Below, one piece after another: positions 55,558-64,000 of a stretch of 64,000 bases of DNA. The number at the start of each line of letters is the position of its first letter. Position 1 is the stretch's first letter. This stretch comes from Undibacterium hunanense (lineage in GTDB: Bacteria; Pseudomonadota; Gammaproteobacteria; Burkholderiales; Burkholderiaceae_D), in NCBI RefSeq assembly GCF_014284335.1, contig NZ_JACOGF010000005.1, positions 307,189 to 371,188 on the forward strand, written 5' to 3'. The notes under the pieces are model-generated. The model worked only from the letters and a program-made list of their open reading frames with translations, did no database searches and was not told the DNA's origin. The translations under genes and the position numbers were made by a program.

Positions 55558-55590
55558 TCTGTTCAGGTAAACGCAGCTGATTAAAAAGCA

Positions 55591-55628
55591 AAGCCCCGGT
55601 TCACGTTGAAATGAACCGGGGCTTCTTT
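55591..55628 (+). terminator. Terminator of the OFA carrier unit
   Basis: Perfect 13-bp stem AAGCCCCGGTTCA / TGAACCGGGGCTT, then CTTT. Confidence 0.88.
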
Positions 55629-55719
55629 GTGGTGCTGTCAGTACGGTCGGTACGGTCGGTACTATAGGGCACTGACAGATTGCCAGGTCAGGGGAGAGCC
55701 TGTCCTGGCAAGTTGCAAC

Positions 55720-56286
55720 TTACTTCTTGGACGCTTTAGGAGCTGCCTTGGTTGTCGTCTGGGAAATCGTGGACACTGCATTGTTCAGATTGGCTTCCAG
55801 TGCTTCAACTGCCTGTTTGGTGGTTTTGGTCAGGTGGTCGTAGCTGGCGTTGGCATTGTCTATCGATGTTTTGAAGAAAGACACAAACTGCTCGGAACCG
55901 GCAGGTGCATTTTTGGATACTTCATCGATCAACGCCAGTACTTTGCGATTGGTTTCAGCAATTTGTGTTTCTGCCGCGTGGGTGAATTCTGCCTGGGCGC
56001 TGGACGCGATATTGGCCAGATGGCGGTTGTAGGCCAATACTTTTTCTGCGGTAGGCTGTGCCTGTGCCGCTGTCAGATTGAAAAATTCCTGTGGATCTTT
56101 GGCAGCCAGCAATTGCTTGGTTGTCGCAGCGCTTTCTTCCAGGGAAGATTTGACGGCATTCAAATTCAATTCTACAAATTTCTCTACGCCTTCAAATGCC
56201 TTGCCTGTCAGTGTAGTGATCAGCGCGAGTTGGGCATCAAAGTTCGCTTTGGTAGCGGCGGAAAACTGTTCAGGTGCTGTAAACAT
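55720..56286 (-). CDS. phaP: Phasin family protein
   Basis: 188 aa, nearly all helical, without Cys or Trp. The N-terminus (MFTAPEQFSAATKANFDAQLALITTLTGKAFEGVEKFVELNLNAVKSSLEE) and the Ala/Lys-rich C-terminus match PhaP phasins, which coat polyhydroxyalkanoate granules. It is single and has a long upstream region with three TGC-N3-GCA motifs like those bound by PhaR, so granule-dependent control is likely. Confidence 0.93.
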   Translation of the reverse strand: MFTAPEQFSAATKANFDAQLALITTLTGKAFEGVEKFVELNLNAVKSSLEESAATTKQLLAAKDPQEFFNLTAAQAQPTAEKVLAYNRHLANIASSAQAEFTHAAETQIAETNRKVLALIDEVSKNAPAGSEQFVSFFKTSIDNANASYDHLTKTTKQAVEALEANLNNAVSTISQTTTKAAPKASKK

Positions 56287-56364
56287 ATAAATCTCCTGGA
56301 GTAGGAAAAAATCAAATAGAAATCAAATGGAAATCAAATAAATAAGTGGCGATGGCTGTTGGTG

Positions 56365-56464
56365 GTGCAATGCACGCTACATGAATATCAATTAAATTGT
56401 GCGATGCAATAATCCGTATTTTATTGATTCAAATAGCGAAGTCAAGCGATATTTGTGCATTGCA
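56365..56464 (-). promoter_or_regulatory. Three TGC-N3-GCA motifs upstream of phaP (PhaR-like sites)
   Basis: GTGCAATGCAC at 56365-56375, TGCGATGCA at 56400-56408 and TGCATTGCA at 56456-56464. The first has one extra base pair on each side. TGC-N3-GCA is the PhaR motif known from other PHA-making bacteria. Confidence 0.6.
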
Positions 56465-56668
56465 ATATAAAAAATCTGCCTATTACATGAGCAGATGCCG
56501 ATCGTGAAACAGGAAAATGGAAATGCCTGCCTTTACTTTTCCTGAAACAATTATGTATGGCAATTATGACCAGAAAATGAAGTGACTCTCTGTCGGCGGC
56601 GTTTTCAGTTAGACTTTCAGTCTGGGTTTGATACTGACGCGCATTTAGTCGAAAAAAGTGAGCAGACA

Positions 56669-57103
56669 ATGGCAATTGAAGCAAGACAACGTAAAGACTT
56701 TCAACATTTCCACACTATTACCACACGCTGGATGGACAATGATGCCTATGGGCATGTCAATAATGTGGTCTATTACAGCTGGTTTGACACGGTAGTGAAT
56801 CAGTTCCTCATCAGCAATGGTGTGCTGGATATAGAAACCAGCCCTGTGATTGGCCTGGTGATTGAAACCCAGTGCAATTACCTGGCATCGGTGGCTTTCC
56901 CGGACGTGGTGGAAGCCGGTGTGAGTGTCACCAAGCTGGGCAATTCCAGCGTGCGTTATGAAGTTGGCATCTTCAAAAACGGTGAAGACAGTGCTGCAGC
57001 CCAGGGGCATTTCGTGCATGTTTATGTGGACCGGCACAGCCGCCGGCCTACGGCCATACCCGAACCCATGCGGCAGTTGTTGCAAACCATACAGCCGGGC
57101 TAA
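56669..57103 (+). CDS. Hotdog-fold acyl-CoA thioesterase (4HBT/YbgC type)
   Basis: 144 aa from the ATG at 56669. Catalytic motif RWMDNDAYGHVNNVVYYSWFDT, with the Asp equivalent to D17 of 4-hydroxybenzoyl-CoA thioesterase. Hydrolyses acyl-CoA; substrate not assigned. The stop codon is the first unit of a 9-bp repeat that re-creates TAA twice more in frame. Confidence 0.9.
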   Translation: MAIEARQRKDFQHFHTITTRWMDNDAYGHVNNVVYYSWFDTVVNQFLISNGVLDIETSPVIGLVIETQCNYLASVAFPDVVEAGVSVTKLGNSSVRYEVGIFKNGEDSAAAQGHFVHVYVDRHSRRPTAIPEPMRQLLQTIQPG

Positions 57104-57127
57104 GCCAACTAAGCCAACTAAGCCAGT
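57101..57127. repeat. Stop-codon tandem repeat, period 9
   Basis: Units TAAGCCAAC (with the stop codon), TAAGCCAAC and TAAGCCAGT: three in-frame stops nine bases apart. Confidence 0.85.
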
Positions 57128-57189
57128 TATTTGTACTCAATCGCCAGCCCAGATGGCTGGCGCAGCCTATTTCCACCAGGTAGATACCC

Positions 57190-57882
57190 ATGCTTACATC
57201 AGCGACCCAGCAACTGATCGACGACACCATTATCTCGCGCCGTTCCATACGTGCTTTTTTGCCTACGCCTGTCGCGCGTGAAGATATACGCCAGATACTG
57301 GATGTGGCAGCGCGCGCTCCCTCGGGCAGTAACACCCAGCCCTGGAAGGTGACAGTGGTGACAGGTGAAAAACTGCAGGTCCTGTCGGCGGCTATTCTGG
57401 CTGCCCACAATACAGAAGGGCAGGGCGGACATCAGCAGGAATACAATTATTACCCGGTGCAATGGGTTACCCCTTATCAGGAACGCCGTCGCAAGGTGGG
57501 CTGGGATCTGTATGCCCTGCTGGGTCTGGGGCGAGAAAACAAACTCGGTATGCATCAGCAACATGGCCGCAACTATGCATTCTTTGATGCGCCTGTCGGT
57601 CTGATTTTTACCATAGACCGCATCATGGAACAGGGTTCATGGCTGGACTATGGCATGTTTTTGCAAAACATCATGATTGCCGCCCGAGGCCGTGGTCTTG
57701 ATACCTGCCCACAGGCAGCGTTTACGCAATACCACAAAGTGATTGCCGAGGTACTGCAATTGCCTGACAATGAAATGCTGGTCTGTGGGATGTCGCTGGG
57801 TTATGCCGATACCAGCAAAATAGAAAACACACTGGTGACCGAGCGCGACAGCGCCGACAGTTTCACCCGCTTCGCCGATTAA
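57190..57882 (+). CDS. Nitroreductase family FMN enzyme
   Basis: 230 aa. N-terminal SRRSIRAF and ARAPSGSNTQPWKV bind FMN; the C-terminal half has SWLDYGMFLQNIMIAARGRGLDTCPQAAFTQY and MLVCGMSLGYAD. NAD(P)H-dependent reduction of nitroaromatics or quinones; physiological substrate open. AGGTAGA upstream of the ATG. Confidence 0.92.
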   Translation: MLTSATQQLIDDTIISRRSIRAFLPTPVAREDIRQILDVAARAPSGSNTQPWKVTVVTGEKLQVLSAAILAAHNTEGQGGHQQEYNYYPVQWVTPYQERRRKVGWDLYALLGLGRENKLGMHQQHGRNYAFFDAPVGLIFTIDRIMEQGSWLDYGMFLQNIMIAARGRGLDTCPQAAFTQYHKVIAEVLQLPDNEMLVCGMSLGYADTSKIENTLVTERDSADSFTRFAD

Positions 57883-58080
57883 ACCAGGTTGATCTGCTGA
57901 CACACTGTGGAGGACAGTGTGTTACTTGGCAATACGTCAAAAAAGCAGATTAATTTTGCAACTTAGTCTAAGGCTGCGAATGAATAAACACAGCTAACTC
58001 CTTATTTTACTTGCAGAATTTTCCGATTTTGCTACACTGCAATTTCTTTTAAGGTACATTGGATCTGGGAGTCATTGATT

Positions 58081-59100
58081 GTGAAATTTGCCCGTCATGC
58101 AGTGGTTTGTACATTGATTACGCTTTTGCCCCTGGCAAGCGCGGTTGCGGCGACAAATTCACATAAAACTCCAGTTAAAAAGCACACTGTCCATAAAAAA
58201 GTGGTGGCGATTGCTGCTTCCGGCAAATCCGTCAAGCGTACGGTGGTTGTCAATGGCAAGCGCAAAGTGGTTGTCCAGCGTGTGTCTCTGGTACGCGAAG
58301 TGCCAGAACGTCCTAGCTCGGGCGATATCGCCGGCCTGAAAAACACCCAGGATCCGTTGGACCTTAAATCCAGTGTTGCCTATGTGGTCGACCAGGACAG
58401 TTCTAAAGTACTGTTTGAAAAAAATTCCGATGTCTCCTTGCCGATTGCTTCCATCACCAAACTGATGACCAGTCTGGTTGTTGTTGAAGCGCATCAGGAC
58501 ATGGATGAAATAATTGAAGTCACCAATGAAGATATCGACAAGGAAAAAGGCACCAGTTCCAGACTGAAGATAGGTGCCAAACTGTCACGTTCTGACATGC
58601 TGCACATTGCCTTGATGAGTTCAGAAAACCGCGCTGCTTCTGCCCTTGGCCGTAATTATGTGGGTGGTTTGCCAGCTTTTGTCGGTGCCATGAATGCCAA
58701 AGCCCGCCAACTGGGTATGAGCGACACGCATTATGTCGATTCCAGCGGCTTGTCCAGCCAGAACCGCGCCAGTGCGCGTGACCTCGTCAAGCTGGTCAAT
58801 GCGGCTTATCAGCATCCCCTGATCCGTCAGTATTCTACCGATTCCAAATATGTGGTCGCGCCAGGTGGCCGGACTTTGGAATATGGTACATCCAACAAAT
58901 TGGTCGCCAATCCTGCATGGGAAATTGGTCTGCAAAAAACCGGCTATATTGCCGAAGCCGGGCGTTGCCTGGTGATGCAGGCGATGATAGAAGGGCGTGC
59001 CATCGTCATGGTCTTCCTCGATTCCAAAGGTAAATATTCACGCCTGGCCGATGCTGACCGCATCAAAAAGTGGCTGGAAACCATCAAGCCACATGCCTGA
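58081..59100 (+). CDS. pbpG: D-alanyl-D-alanine endopeptidase (PBP7 type)
   Basis: About 339 aa from the GTG at 58081 (GGGAG nine bases upstream; TTG at 58075 is an alternative). Signal peptide (VVCTLITLLPLASAVAA), a basic Lys/Val-rich linker, then the SxxK peptidase domain: SITKL (nucleophile Ser), SSENRA (SxN variant) and KTG in LQKTGYI. Cuts peptide cross-links in murein. Single gene with a terminator. Confidence 0.93.
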   Translation: MKFARHAVVCTLITLLPLASAVAATNSHKTPVKKHTVHKKVVAIAASGKSVKRTVVVNGKRKVVVQRVSLVREVPERPSSGDIAGLKNTQDPLDLKSSVAYVVDQDSSKVLFEKNSDVSLPIASITKLMTSLVVVEAHQDMDEIIEVTNEDIDKEKGTSSRLKIGAKLSRSDMLHIALMSSENRAASALGRNYVGGLPAFVGAMNAKARQLGMSDTHYVDSSGLSSQNRASARDLVKLVNAAYQHPLIRQYSTDSKYVVAPGGRTLEYGTSNKLVANPAWEIGLQKTGYIAEAGRCLVMQAMIEGRAIVMVFLDSKGKYSRLADADRIKKWLETIKPHA

Positions 59101-59677
59101 ACCGTATTGCTGAATAAAGAAAAAGCCCGGCAAGACCCGGGTTGAGCTGGACGAAATCAACTGAAAACCTGCACTTGTTGCAGGTTTTTTTTTGTCTGTA
59201 ATGAACCGCGCTCATCCATCGGTGAATCTTGAATCCTGGTTTATTACGAATCGCTCGCGGTGCTCTTCTGCAATTCCGATTGCTCTCGTTCTCGTTTATC
59301 TGATTGATATCTTTTTATTATGCCGCCTTGCAAACACCCTGCGTAATTGAGCAAGTGAGCGATTGCGTAAACTGTAAGAAAAAGGATACAACTTTGTTAG
59401 GTGCAAACCAATTATTTCGATGCTACTATTCCACGTTTGTTAATTAATGTAATGAAATAGTTCATGGGTTTTAATGGCAAATAGTTGCATTTTGGAATCG
59501 TTTGACGGAAATTGTCTATTTTTCATTGTTTCTGAATAATAAGTGTATGAAATCAACTGTGCCAGTTCAACTCCGCTTAGCCCCGTTTGAATCCTGCCCG
59601 CTTGGCAATGCAGCTATTTCTCTGTTCCACCATAATGCCTGCCCCTCGGACCAGGCCTTGTTTCGCTATCTGGCACA
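59101..59677. other. Intergenic region, no gene seen
   Basis: Apart from the terminator at 59164-59193, only AT-rich sequence (59380-59560) that should hold the promoter of the sulfotransferase unit. No ribosome binding site with a plausible small ORF was found. Confidence 0.5.
59164..59193 (+). terminator. pbpG terminator
   Basis: Stem AAAACCTGCA / TGCAGGTTTT, followed by TTTTT. Confidence 0.85.
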
Positions 59678-60526
59678 ATGACACAAGCAACTTATCACTT
59701 CATTTCTGGCCTGCCACGTTCTGGCTCCACCTTGCTGGCAGCGCTATTGCTGCAAAACCCGCGTTTTCATGCAGGCATGACCAGTCCGGTCGGTACTTTA
59801 TATACCAGTATGCTGCATCAGTTTGGCGCCGGTACCGAATTTGGGCCTGTCATTACCAAACCTGAACGCAAGCGCCTGGTGCGTGGCCTGTTTGATTCTT
59901 ATTATGCTGAACACGCTGATAAAAGCGTGGTGTTTGATACCAACCGCATGTGGACAGCCCATTTACCGATGTTGATGGACCAGTTTCCCGGTTCCAAAGT
60001 CATTGCCTGTGTGCGCAATGTCGCCTGGGTGATGGACAGCATAGAACGCAAATACGCGGCTGACCCTTACGAAATCACGCGCCTGTTCAATGACGACAAT
60101 GAGCGTGCAACGGTCTATAGCCGGGTAGAAACCCTGGCAATGCGTAACCGCATGGTGGGTTATCCCTGGGCTGCACTGAAAAGTGCTTTTTATAGCGAAC
60201 ATGCAGCGTCCATGCTGCTTATTGATTATGACTTGCTGGCACAGGCGCCACAAAAAGTGCTGCCACTGATTTATGACTTTATCGGTGCCGAACCATTCGA
60301 GCATGACTTCCAGAATATCCAGTATGACGCGCCAGAATTTGATGCGCCTTTAGGCATGCGTGGTCTGCACAAGGTCAGGCCCGAAGTCAGCTTCCAGGCC
60401 CGCGATACCATCCTGCCCCCCGATTTGTTTCAGCAGTACAGCCAGCTATCGTTCTGGAAAGACACGACCGGTAGCCGTGCCAATGTCATTACCGCCAAAT
60501 TTGTTCCAAATTCTACTGAAAACTGA
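59678..60526 (+). CDS. Sulfotransferase-family protein
   Basis: 282 aa. The PAPS 5'-phosphosulfate loop is [15 protein letters not shown] at the N-terminus; the 3'-phosphate region may be [15 protein letters not shown]. Such enzymes move sulfate from PAPS to an alcohol, amine or Tyr; acceptor unknown. There is no signal peptide, so it acts in the cytoplasm. The giant surface-protein gene begins two bases behind its stop, so both are probably expressed together, suggesting (but not showing) a functional link. Confidence 0.88.
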   Translation: MTQATYHFISGLPRSGSTLLAALLLQNPRFHAGMTSPVGTLYTSMLHQFGAGTEFGPVITKPERKRLVRGLFDSYYAEHADKSVVFDTNRMWTAHLPMLMDQFPGSKVIACVRNVAWVMDSIERKYAADPYEITRLFNDDNERATVYSRVETLAMRNRMVGYPWAALKSAFYSEHAASMLLIDYDLLAQAPQKVLPLIYDFIGAEPFEHDFQNIQYDAPEFDAPLGMRGLHKVRPEVSFQARDTILPPDLFQQYSQLSFWKDTTGSRANVITAKFVPNSTEN

Positions 60527-60528
60527 AG

Positions 60529-63500
60529 ATGATACCGACTAATTCCCTGAATCCAGCCATTGCTGACACCAATTCATCTTCCAGTTCTTCGCCAGGTTTT
60601 GCATTTGACCCTTTACATCCAAGCCAGGCAGATGGTCTGTCTGTGATGGCGACGGCGGCTGTTGCTGCACCACCTGTTCTCGTTATTGCGCAGGCCGTTC
60701 CTGCACCATCCATTGTCGCCGCACCTGTCGCTGCTGCAACACCCCACGAAGTGGTGTTTGTGGACACCACGCTGCAAAACTGGCAAAGCCTGATCGGGAC
60801 TGTCAAACCGGGTACAGAAGTCATTACACTTGATCCGCTGAAGAACGGTGTACAGCAAATGGCTGATGCACTGCAAGGCAAGGCGGATATCACTGCTGTC
60901 CACATTGTGTCGCATGGCGGTGAAGGGTATCTGGTGGTTGGCAACACCATGCTGTCTTCCTATAACCTGACAGACTATCAGGCCAGTCTGGCGACCATAC
61001 AAAAAGCCATGGCACCAGGTGCCGATATTTTGCTGTATGGCTGTGATGTCGCCAAAGGCGATGTGGGTGCCAATTTTGTGAATCAGCTGGCCAAAGCGAC
61101 TGGCACAGATGTCGCTGCATCAACCAATGACACAGGTGTGCATGGTGACTGGACGCTGGAATACCATAGCGGTGCGGTGGAAACGACAGCCATCGCAGCA
61201 CAACAGTATCAGTATGATCTGGCGACCATCAAGGTCACCAATCTGAATGACAGCGGGGCAGGTTCATTGCGCGATGCGGTTCTTGCCGCCACTGGCAACG
61301 GTGCTGCTGATACCATCGTATTTGATCCCGCCCTGTTTGCCAGTGGTGCAGCTACCATCACCCTGACCAGCGGCGCACTGGAAGTTGGTGGCACCAGCGA
61401 TGCGGACGCGTTCAGCATTATTGGCCCTGGCAGCAATTTATTGACTATCAGCGGCAACAATAATTCGCAAATTTTCCGTGCTGACAGTTATGCTGCCGCC
61501 AATACTTCTGCCCTGAATATTTCGGGCATGACACTGACCAATGCCACCAATACCACGGGTAGCGGTTACACCGCGTCGCGTGGTGGTGGTGCCATCGTCG
61601 TGGCGAGTACTGGTGCCGTGGTCATTGATCACGTGGTCATAAAAAATTCCAGCTCTTCGGGCTATGGTGGTGGGTTTTCCTCTTACGGTAATTACAATAG
61701 CAGTATCACCATCAGTAATTCGAGTTTCCAGTCCAACACCACGACTGGTAGCGGTGGTGGTATCAATTTAAATGCCAACTCAGCGATATTGCTGAACAAT
61801 ACTTTTGAGAGCAACACGGCCGTTACAGGTGGCGGTGGTGCAGCGCTGTCCATCATCAGCGGCGGTACCTTCAGCATCACCAACAATACCTTTTCCAATA
61901 ATACCAGTGGTACTAGCAACGTGGTGGCGGGCAAGGGTGGTGGCTTGCAGGTAACGGCTTTGTCTGGTAGTACTGGCAGCATCATTAATAACACTGTTGT
62001 TGGTAATCATTTCATCGGCAAATCTACCGTTAATACGGATCTGGTATTTGCAGATGGTGGCGGCTTGCATGTGGATGGTTCGCCTGGTGTGATTACCCTT
62101 TCGAATAACCTGATCGCCAATAATACAAGTACCGGCGCTGTCGGTAACCATGGCGCTGATCTGGTTCTGGGGCGTAATCTGACCGTCAATGGTGCCAATA
62201 ATATTTTTGGTACCACGGCGGGTACTTACACCGCATCCAGCAGTGGCGGCAATACCATCAACAACCTGACCGGCACCATTTCCACCGTTCCCAGTATGGG
62301 TACGCTGGCCTACAACGGTGGCCCGGTAAAAACTATTTCGATTGCCGGTGGCAGCAGTGCTGTGAGTGCCGGTACCACAACCGGCGCGCCGACGACGGAT
62401 GCGCGTGGATTTAACCGTGGTGGCACAATTGATATTGGCGCCTATGAATCTTCCGATAATGGCAGCTTCAATTTCGGTGGAGTGGTTTCTCCCGCAAATG
62501 GTGTCGTTGATGTACCCATCAACTATGATCTGGTGATCGATTTTGGCACGGCGGTTACTGCAGTTGCCGCAAAAAATATCGTCATTTACCGCCAGTCAGA
62601 TAATGCGGTGCTGGAAACCATCGCTGCCACCGATACGAGCAAGGTCACATTCAGCAGCGGTACGGGCGGTGCCAATAGCAAGATTACGATTAATCCTGCC
62701 GCCAATTTCCTCGGCAAGACTGGCTACTATGTATTGATAGACAGCGGTTCGTTCCTGGACAGTAGCAGCAAGTCATTTACCGGCATTACGTCCAGTTCCA
62801 CCTGGGCCTTTACTTCTGCCGGTTTGCCATCGACCATCACCAGTGCCACCTACGATGCCAGTACCGGCATTCTGTCCGTCATCGGCACCAATATGGCGAA
62901 CGGCGACACCATTGATGTTTCCAAACTATCGCTGACAGGGCAGGCGGGTTCATACACGCTGACGACGGCGAATGTAACGACCAGCAGTGCGACAGCTTTT
63001 TCAATAACATTGAACGCGGCTGATAAGCTGGCCATCAATGGCATACTGAACAACAACGGCACCACAGCGGTTGATACCACCACATTCAATCTGGCCGCTG
63101 CTGCTGGCTGGGATGCTTCGCAGGGACCATTGGCCGATACCACAAACCCAGTCACAGTCAGCAACGTTACAGCGCCAACGATCACATCGGCAACCTATAA
63201 TGGCACCACCCACGTCTTCACCGTCACCGGCACCAACCTGGTTCAGACGATAGGCGCGACCAATGACATCACGATATCCAAACTGACCATCACCGGCGAA
63301 GGCGGTGCCACCCGCACTTTGTCCACGACCGGCAACGTCGAAGTCACGTCTGCTACCAGCTTTACCTTCACACTGGCTGGTGCCGATATTGCTGCCGTCG
63401 ATAACCTGCTCAATAAAAACGGCACGTCTTCCGCCGGTAGCTCCACAACGTACAATCTGGCGGCAGCCGACGACTGGGATAGCGTCATCACCGGCGGCAA

Positions 63501-64000
63501 TATCGCCGACCTGACTGGCAATGGCATTACCGTTTCGAATGCCGCACCAAGTATTTTGAGTTCCACCTACGATGCCAGCACCGGCATATTGTCCGTCTCC
63601 GCCGTCAACATCGTCGCTGGCGACACCATTGATGTAAGTAAGCTGTCTTTGACTGGCCAGACCGGCTCCTACACCCTGACCACCGCCAACGTCACTGCCA
63701 GCAGTGCCACCGCCTTCTCCGTCACCCTGAACGCCGCCGACAAGCTCGCCATCAATGGCATACTGAACAACAACGGCACAGCAGCGGTTGATACCACCAC
63801 CTTCAACCTCGCAGCAGCCGCATCCTGGGATGCCACCACCACCTCCAGTGCTGACCTGACAGGTAATGCCGTGACCGTATCCAACGTCACCGCACCAACG
63901 ATTACGTCCGCAACCTATGATGGCATCACCCACGTCTTCACCGTCACCGGCACCAACCTGGTTCAAACCATCGGCGCGACCAATGACATCACCATATCCA
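60529..64000 (+). CDS. 5' part of a giant surface protein: DUF4347 + beta-helix + Ig-like + tandem repeats
   Basis: Open for all 1157 codons from the ATG at 60529 to the window end. Residues ~75-225 form a DUF4347 domain: H129 in HIVSHGG and C172 in LLYGCDVA stand like the His-Cys dyad of caspase-fold (clan CD) peptidases. From ~235 a CSLREA-like entry ([16 protein letters not shown]) leads to a right-handed beta-helix rich in Asn/Gly/Ser/Thr (~250-640), ending in IDIGAYES. An Ig-like (Big_5/SwmB) domain follows (~646-765). From ~770 two alternating ~120-residue repeat types (A-B-A-B...) begin and continue past the edge. No classical signal peptide; type I secretion is likely in this class. 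Confidence 0.88.
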   Translation, partial: MIPTNSLNPAIADTNSSSSSSPGFAFDPLHPSQADGLSVMATAAVAAPPVLVIAQAVPAPSIVAAPVAAATPHEVVFVDTTLQNWQSLIGTVKPGTEVITLDPLKNGVQQMADALQGKADITAVHIVSHGGEGYLVVGNTMLSSYNLTDYQASLATIQKAMAPGADILLYGCDVAKGDVGANFVNQLAKATGTDVAASTNDTGVHGDWTLEYHSGAVETTAIAAQQYQYDLATIKVTNLNDSGAGSLRDAVLAATGNGAADTIVFDPALFASGAATITLTSGALEVGGTSDADAFSIIGPGSNLLTISGNNNSQIFRADSYAAANTSALNISGMTLTNATNTTGSGYTASRGGGAIVVASTGAVVIDHVVIKNSSSSGYGGGFSSYGNYNSSITISNSSFQSNTTTGSGGGINLNANSAILLNNTFESNTAVTGGGGAALSIISGGTFSITNNTFSNNTSGTSNVVAGKGGGLQVTALSGSTGSIINNTVVGNHFIGKSTVNTDLVFADGGGLHVDGSPGVITLSNNLIANNTSTGAVGNHGADLVLGRNLTVNGANNIFGTTAGTYTASSSGGNTINNLTGTISTVPSMGTLAYNGGPVKTISIAGGSSAVSAGTTTGAPTTDARGFNRGGTIDIGAYESSDNGSFNFGGVVSPANGVVDVPINYDLVIDFGTAVTAVAAKNIVIYRQSDNAVLETIAATDTSKVTFSSGTGGANSKITINPAANFLGKTGYYVLIDSGSFLDSSSKSFTGITSSSTWAFTSAGLPSTITSATYDASTGILSVIGTNMANGDTIDVSKLSLTGQAGSYTLTTANVTTSSATAFSITLNAADKLAINGILNNNGTTAVDTTTFNLAAAAGWDASQGPLADTTNPVTVSNVTAPTITSATYNGTTHVFTVTGTNLVQTIGATNDITISKLTITGEGGATRTLSTTGNVEVTSATSFTFTLAGADIAAVDNLLNKNGTSSAGSSTTYNLAAADDWDSVITGGNIADLTGNGITVSNAAPSILSSTYDASTGILSVSAVNIVAGDTIDVSKLSLTGQTGSYTLTTANVTASSATAFSVTLNAADKLAINGILNNNGTAAVDTTTFNLAAAASWDATTTSSADLTGNAVTVSNVTAPTITSATYDGITHVFTVTGTNLVQTIGATNDITIS
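62842..64000 (+). repeat. ~720-bp coding tandem repeat (A-B-A-B) in the surface protein
   Basis: TACGATGCCAG... at 62851 recurs at 63568 (717 bp on), and TGGCACCACCCACGTCTTCA at 63201 recurs as TGGCATCACC... at 63921 (720 bp on). Each period encodes one A unit ([18 protein letters not shown]) and one B unit ([16 protein letters not shown]). The high DNA identity points to recent duplication. Confidence 0.88.

Noticed and set aside
63001..63966. 321-codon reverse-strand frame rich in Gly/Val/Asp
   Set aside because: Antisense to the repeat region of the giant surface protein, whose + strand frame stays open from a coupled start.

Overview
The window looks like chromosomal DNA of a betaproteobacterium of the order Burkholderiales, most likely the family Oxalobacteraceae. 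The reasons are the gene content and order (rpmB-rpmG next to radC, slpA and ispH; xseA next to an exbB/exbD-lpxK-Trm112-kdsB-adk run; a livHMGF cassette; phasin; an oxalate/formate-type MFS carrier with its small partner protein). This is inference from family knowledge; no rRNA or other marker is present. I see no tRNA, rRNA, CRISPR array, prophage or transposase gene.

Layout. 0-9.5 kb: the start of an unknown gene, a LytS/LytTR two-component pair, a periplasmic solute-binding protein, a cupin, an AmpG-like MFS carrier, a PepSY protein with an OmpR-type two-component pair, and an HDOD protein. 9.5-24.7 kb: a lipoprotein, an ArsR-linked membrane protein, an S9 peptidase, an AraC regulator divergent from an Asp/Glu racemase, a DUF2785 protein, a YtrA-type GntR regulator with an ABC exporter, an EamA carrier, sodB and xseA. 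24.7-25.86 kb: a gene-free block of six degenerate ~70-bp repeats packed with DnaA-box-like 9-mers. 25.86-41.1 kb: fifteen genes in a row on the + strand: exbB/exbD, lpxK, a Trm112-like protein, kdsB, adk, the proton pyrophosphatase hppA, an SDR, a patatin, a barnase/barstar pair, purN, an RsmB-type methylase, an MscS channel and a desaturase. 41-48.5 kb: rpmG, rpmB, radC, slpA, ispH, then livHMGF behind a short leader-like ORF. 48.5-60.5 kb: a QseBC-like pair, a TonB siderophore receptor facing a Fur-family gene, an OFA-type carrier with small subunit, a phasin with three PhaR-like sites, a thioesterase, a nitroreductase, a PBP7-type endopeptidase and a sulfotransferase. 60.5 kb to the edge: the first 1157 codons of a giant surface protein.

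Three kinds of non-coding structure stand out. (1) Short tandem repeats of 9-13 bp (most often exactly 13) sit on or just behind the stop codons of about ten unrelated genes. (2) Intergenic palindromic elements of ~104 bp and ~128 bp share a GTACTAAAGTAC-like centre; the 128-bp form is tandemly duplicated behind an SDR gene together with the last codons of that gene. (3) The DnaA-box-rich repeat block between xseA and exbB resembles a DnaA-binding or replication-control locus. Candidate operators are visible for YtrA, ArsR, Fur, PhaR and LiuR-like regulators.

Start codons were chosen from ribosome binding sites and family N-termini; several differ from the longest open frame.
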